The notes beneath the pieces are model-generated. The model saw nothing but the letters and a program-made list of their open reading frames with translations, was not told the origin of the DNA and ran no database searches. From Diphasiastrum complanatum (lineage: Eukaryota > Streptophyta > Lycopodiopsida > Lycopodiales > Lycopodiaceae): 64,000 nucleotides of DNA. Of the stretch, positions 58,907-64,000 are shown one piece after another. A program made the translations under genes and the position numbers. The DNA lies in NCBI GenBank assembly GCA_029204225.1, contig CM055095.1, positions 40,416,141-40,480,140 on the forward strand, read 5' to 3'. How positions within the stretch are numbered: the stretch's first letter is position 1; each line of letters opens with the position of its first letter.

Positions 58907-60640
58907 TCATGCCATTAGCCCAAGTCGTTTTTTTAGAATACCTATAGTTGAGTTTTGTAAATAATTCGTCATTGCCAACTCAAAATTAAAAGCTAAGACA
59001 TATACATCTAGATCATTTAGATTTGAATCATCAATCCTTGGTAGATTTTTCAACAAACGTTTTCTTTTGCTTTTTGGATCTATTTGCAACATTTCCAAAT
59101 CATACCTTCTTCGAAAAACATTTTTTGAGGTAATCCACAACCAATGGACCCGTAATACTTTTGACTGATTATTGTTTGGAATGAATCCAAACACTTTTGC
59201 AATCCAAAATGGATGTTTTTCACTATTTTCTAAAGCCAACATTGCAATAAAATTTTCAATTTGAATTTCATTAAGATCACTACACTTCATTTTGGCAGAT
59301 TTTTAGTGTTTGTCTATTTAGTATTAGTTTGATTACACTTAATCTTAAACTGATGCTAGAAGCTATTGTGTTAATATTAGTTATGCAACGTTCTGTTTCA
59401 CTAACGTTGAAAATCATATGTATGTTGAATTAACACAAACGGTTTTGGCCAATATGATTCCTCAACAATATTGTAAAGCACTGGTAAAGAAAGTCCCTTT
59501 TTGTGTAAGTCTTTAAAAAAAATAGCTAAATATTTGATCAATTTGATCGTGTGGCCGACTAACAAAAATTCTATAATTTTAATTTTTTTTGAAAGGTCTA
59601 TTTTTTCGACCAATTCAGGCAAATATGTATGCACAGTTTGATTCATACATTCTCTCGTAGTGTTGTCAAACTACTAGTAACGTGTTTTTGGCCTATGAAG
59701 TCTTTGCAAGCTGTTTGGTAAATTCAAAGGTTCACAAGTTGACCAGACGGTCATGCTTGATTTGGTAGGAATCTTCACTAGAGCAAAATCTCTTTTTCAA
59801 ATTCTAAAGAACACGAATAACATGAATGTGGCCCATTTTTTTTCTTTGGAGAAGTCATTGCACATCATAAATATTTTTGATTTTGTAAAATTGTCAAAAA
59901 GGTGAAAATATAAAAATTTGGCAATTCTTTTCCATGCACATCTATGAAGTGCTTTAACCAAGCAGTCACATTCAAAGCATCTATAGATATTGTTTGTCCT
60001 TGCAAAGAGCTTTGTAATGTCATGTCTTTTTGCAATCTTACATGCATTCTTAGAAGTCTAGAATTTCCAATTGCATGAATGACCTTGTAAGCCTTATGAT
60101 AAATTTCTCGTGTTTAAAAAATAGGAATAACAACTTTTGTCTAATAGTTGCACATAAATAATAATTCTTTTCATCTTTGGTTTGTACAAAAACATTGATC
60201 GCAATTCTTTAATTTTTTTGGAATTTAGTTTATGCAAGGAAGAGGATGAACAACAAACTATGTACCCTTACAAATCTCAAGTCTGGCAAGCAATTGCTTT
60301 TGACGACCAATTAAAAGTGGTATAGATTGAAAGTTAGGCTTCTGTACTTTTTCTTTGTTTTTTTGTTCTAATTTGTACAACGATCTTGTAAAACATGCGG
60401 TTGTTAGCATTGATTGACCACCACTTGCTTCATGCAATGTTTGAAAAGAGTCACGTTCTCTAACTTTAGTGTCGACATTTTGATCTCCATAATTTCAACA
60501 TGTTGAACAGGTTATTTCAATTATTTAAACACAACGAAAATCATCGGGAGTGTTCTCATGAAAAACAGTTACATTATCAATTGTAGAAGATGAGCTCACT
60601 TGTTTCTCAGTGTTGAACCACAACGAAAGAGATGGTTAAA
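58907..60640 (-). pseudogene. Unidentified decayed coding region, possibly a DNA transposase
   Basis: Minus-strand frames show protein-like composition over about 1.7 kb with many breaks. From the 5' side: SFQTLHEASGGQSMLTTACF, then YHKAYKVIHAIGNSRLLRM (about 60095) with a following WLKHFIDVHGKELP segment, a middle frame (59646-59401), and a C-terminal frame (59290-58907) containing HPFWIAKVFGF and VLRVHWLWI. The Phe-Trp-Ile-x-Lys-Val ... His-Trp pattern resembles C-terminal regions of some large DNA-transposon proteins, but I cannot name the family. Confidence 0.4.
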
Positions 60641-60989
60641 GAAGAGCTCCTAGACATTGTAATATGCAAACATTTAATTTCACTAGTTATGCTCAATATT
60701 TGAAGTTGACAATAGTACAACAAATTATTTTAGTAATGTGAAAACAAAAATTAAAAATTGAACTAGTTGCTATGCTTGGCATGAGAACATATTAAAATGC
60801 TATGCAAAATTCACTAGTTTGAAACGAACAATAGAGTCAAAAAGTGCACAAAACAAATTTAAACCTTCGAAATAAAACAATAGGCATTGGGCACCTACAA
60901 GTATGTCTTTAAATATTTGTAGATTAGGGATAGAGGAGGGTTAGAGTAAGGGCTAGGGTGTGATAATGATGAAGATGAAGGTAGCAATG

Positions 60990-62946
60990 CATTCAATCCC
61001 TCTTTTGGATTGAGTAAAGTCCATTTGAAGTCCAAAAGTTTCAATATTCACAACCTACTGGTCTTTGTTAATAAAACTGGACCAATGCAACTTCTTCAAG
61101 CTATACCAAGAAACAAGCCAAGACAGTGGAAGTACTACAAGCTTTCAACCAATAGAAATTTGTCAAATCCATTTGTTTCGCCATTGATCGTGTGCTTTCT
61201 ACAATGGTGCAATTCTCCCTTTCCGCTTACTCCATTGCTTTGCAGCGTATGTGCTTGAGTAAGGTGCCTCTTTATTCCATGTTTATTGCAAAAAAAATCA
61301 AATTTACCTGATTTGTACTCACCCCTCTATCTGACCTCAACACCTTGATGCGTGCATCCATATGGTTCTCTACTAAGGTTTTGAACTCATTAAAACAAGC
61401 CAATGCATCTGACTTACTTTTCAAGAAGTAGATCCATGTCCTTTTAGAATAATCATTTATGAAAGTCGTTATATAGTAGAGGCTCTACCCAACGACATGG
61501 TCTTCATTGGACCACACATGTCACTATAAATCAATTTAAGTACCTTTTAGCCCTTGCGCTCCGCCCTTCTTGAATTTCTCTATGTGATGTTTTCCCATTA
61601 TGCAAGCTGGTAATCCACTCATAGTTTTTCAGCTTATCCATCAAACAAAACTATCATAGTTCAAATAGCTCATGTTACAGTGCCAAAACTCAAACTATTG
61701 ATGATGCTAAATCATACTCACCAGGTTTGGCCACTTCTAGCCTATAAAGATCACAATTGTTGTCCCAGTATCCTGTCGCAATTATCTTTTAGTCATGATC
61801 CATATCTTTCATCAAGCAACTATCTTTGATAAATTGAACTTTCAAATGTTGATTTGCCGTAACACCAACAGAAAGCAAATTTCTTTTAGCCTGAGCATGT
61901 AAAATACGTTGGTAATGTTCTTTTTTTTTTTTTAAATAGCACAGGTACATTGCATTCCTTTCCATCAGTTTGTGTGACTTTTTTTCCCATAATCAATTGG
62001 TAAAAATTTTCAAATCAATTTTGTTTTCCAATCAAGTGCCAAGTAGCACCCGAGTCACTGAACCACCTTGAGCCATCATCAGTCTGCGAAACCAATGCTG
62101 ATGAGAACACATATCTCATTATCTTCCGTATCTTTTCAGATAAGTTTTCTTGTTGTTTCGCTTTCCCTTGCTTGATGCTAGTTTTTTTCTTATAGCACTC
62201 TCTCACCCAATGGCCATGCTTATGGCAATATTAGAATTTACCTTTCTTTTTCTTTTGCTTTGTAGATGACTCTTCATTTTTCTCTGAGTCTTTGTCCTTC
62301 TTAAGAATATTCTTTCGATCTGTTTGCTTGCCTTTGGCCAACAATGCCTGATCTTCTTATGTGGCTTGCCTCGATTTCACCACCTCACATTTCTGTTTTT
62401 CTTTTGATAGAATCTTGTGCAGATCTTCAAAGGTCGGTAATCTCTTTCTTGACGCAATGCTACTTGCAAGTATTTGTCTTTAGTTACACCACTCATGGCC
62501 TCATGGACAAGCTCTACATCTCTAATGAGTTCACCAATCATGGGTAGTTGGTCCCACTATTCCTTGATTATGGTGAAAAATGATCTCGTGATCTCATTTT
62601 CCTCCATGTTTATGGTGTTCAACTTAGTCTTCAAGAACATCATGCATGATGGATTCGTGGTTTGATACTGAGTCCTCCATGCTTCCCAAGCACCTTTTGC
62701 CATAGCATCACTGATGTGTGCGATCACACGATCTTTCACGGATAAGTTTATCAATGATAATGTCTTTTGAGCCCTTTTGTCATATGCTCTCATATCTGCA
62801 AGAGTTGTGTTTGGCCTCAATTCCACTCTTGTCCCAATATCTCGTAGTTCCTTTTCCATAAGGATACTCTTCACTTTGAATTTTTGAATACTGTAACTGA
62901 ACACACTGTCCAATTCACTAGCATCTCCAAGCACGAATTTGTTCAA
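60990..62946 (-). pseudogene. Copia fragment C8 (gag, protease, integrase), C5-like
   Basis: From 62946 on the minus strand: gag related to C5 (KVKSILMEKELRDIG ... KTLSLINLSVKDRVIAHISDA), then a zinc knuckle-like YCHKHGHWVREC with a stop at its first Cys, and protease WFSDSGATWHL (62206-62015). The pre-integrase and integrase (GPMKTMSLG near 61500, then AAKQWSKRKGELHH near 61240) are heavily broken. RT and RNase H are missing. Confidence 0.8.
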
Positions 62947-63333
62947 ACCTACTAGTGATCTTGGTAAGAACTACGATCCGTGAATTGATGCAAGACAAGA
63001 AATTCACTCTAACAACATATTCTTTTGAGATAATCTTCGGTTGAGATGTTGGAAAATAGCACTCTTTGAGAAATATTATCTCTTAGAGTTACCTGAGTTA
63101 CAAGGTTCTCAATTGAAAAAGTATTGTTTACAGATTGTGTGAAATCTGTAGAGATATGCTATGTAGTGAATCATTGTAAGATCACGATATCTTTGCACAT
63201 TTTCTTACTCGTGTAGATTTACAACGAGTTCCTTGGACTGAATTTATATGCTTGCATAAAATAATCAATAAAAACATAACCATATTGATGGGAATTGTTT
63301 GAAGACAATTACTCGTAGGTAATTATTGCTCGA
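62947..63333. other. Leader-like stretch beside copia C8
   Basis: No coding motif and no initiator-tRNA PBS are visible between the C8 gag start and the LTR at 63334, so the two may not belong to one element. Confidence 0.4.
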
Positions 63334-64000
63334 TGAAAGTACAGTGCTTAGGACCCTAAATGGATCTACGAAAGATCTTCAAGAGTAACTGGTACTATCA
63401 ATCTATTGCAAAACTAGCACTCAAATCTTGATCTAGATTGGCAATTTTGATCTAAACAAGCAAGAACAATCAATTTTTGATCAAAACACTGAATCACCAC
63501 ACGTGTGAGAATCAGTCTGAAGTACGACCTAATATCATAGAATCAACTTTATTAAGTTTAGATTGCATTTACATCAAAAAATTTCCAAAACAAGTGGGTA
63601 AAAGCTCCAAATTGTCAATCGCTCCAAAATCGTGATCTCTCTCAATGGGCTTTTTCACACATGTGAGGACTCTCAAATCATGTGGTTGATCTTCTAAGGT
63701 AGGTGTGATTGCACATAGATCTACAAGATTGATTTACACAATCTCGATTGACAATTCTAAGGCAAGAGCACACAAAACATGCATCAATCATTCAACATGT
63801 ATCATTCACTATGAGAGACCACTTTTGAAGAGAAAACTAACTATGTAATTAGCTTGCTCTCGGGTAGAGAGAGAACGTACATGAGGCACTCAAGTAGAGA
63901 GAGAAGATGGAGACAAAACTAGGTCTAGAAGCTCTCAATCTCTTCAAAAAACTTAGTGCAAATGAGCTCTCTTTCACTCTCTAATAGTAGCTCGAGTTCC
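63334..64000 (-). repeat. LTR of the C6/C7 family, minus strand, running off the window
   Basis: On the minus strand the end reads gatccatttagggtcctaagcactgtactttca. The preceding 200 bp match the C6 LTR closely (ttgccaatctagatcaagatttgagtgctag). The other terminus lies beyond 64000. Confidence 0.7.

Noticed and set aside
61010-61258. 82-residue plus-strand open frame
   Set aside because: The minus strand here carries decayed copia integrase (C8); the plus frame is its shadow.

Overview
This is nuclear DNA from a vascular plant. The genes carry GT-AG introns, one encodes a chloroplast-targeted rubredoxin, and most of the rest is decayed Ty1/copia and Ty3/gypsy retrotransposons, a hAT DNA transposon and microsatellites. 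The old, nested transposons and a host intron of about 17.6 kb would suit a gymnosperm or another large-genome lineage, but the species cannot be fixed from the window.

Three multi-exon genes remain open across all their exons. (1) At 15732-17841 (+), four exons encode a predicted 591-residue protein. Its N-terminus is a histone H3-like tail and histone fold, followed by a basic/acidic linker and a C-terminal domain that reads as a Ulp1/SENP-like (C48) cysteine protease. I know of no described protein with this architecture, and it is the main discovery candidate here. (2) At 33092-35659 (-), five exons encode a complete 207-residue AMMECR1-family protein. (3) At 37558-37849 plus 55478-55806 (+), two exons encode a 206-residue membrane-anchored plastid rubredoxin (RBD1 type), divided by a 17,628-bp intron. 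Genes 2 and 3 are divergently arranged, 1.9 kb apart.

Layout. 1-8774: a decayed Tat-like gypsy element (+) with a GAGTCATT-rich repeat upstream, interrupted by a nearly complete copia element (-, 2513-7024). 8785-13365: a gypsy-type LTR, then a collapsed copia element (-). 13366-15567: a copia fragment (+). 15732-17841: the H3-Ulp1 gene. 18204-28370: an LTR-like repeat, copia (-), gypsy RT (+), gypsy protease (-), a long copia pol (-), and the 3' end of another copia element. 28371-33091: non-coding, with a G-run and a tandem/fold-back repeat array. 33092-35659: AMMECR1. 37558-55806: RBD1; its intron holds a fold-back repeat, a hAT transposase relic split by a chromovirus (45278-51592), a hairpin-rich MITE with an exact 8-bp target duplication (52122-52594), microsatellites and an old LTR element. 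56981-64000: copia LTRs and gag fragments in both orientations around an unidentified decayed coding region.

The transposon coding regions carry many stops and frameshifts and are probably non-functional. AMMECR1 and RBD1 are conserved host genes. The H3-Ulp1 gene stands out because it stays open through three introns while everything around it is broken. All exon models come from reading frames, splice-site phase and family motifs, without transcript data.
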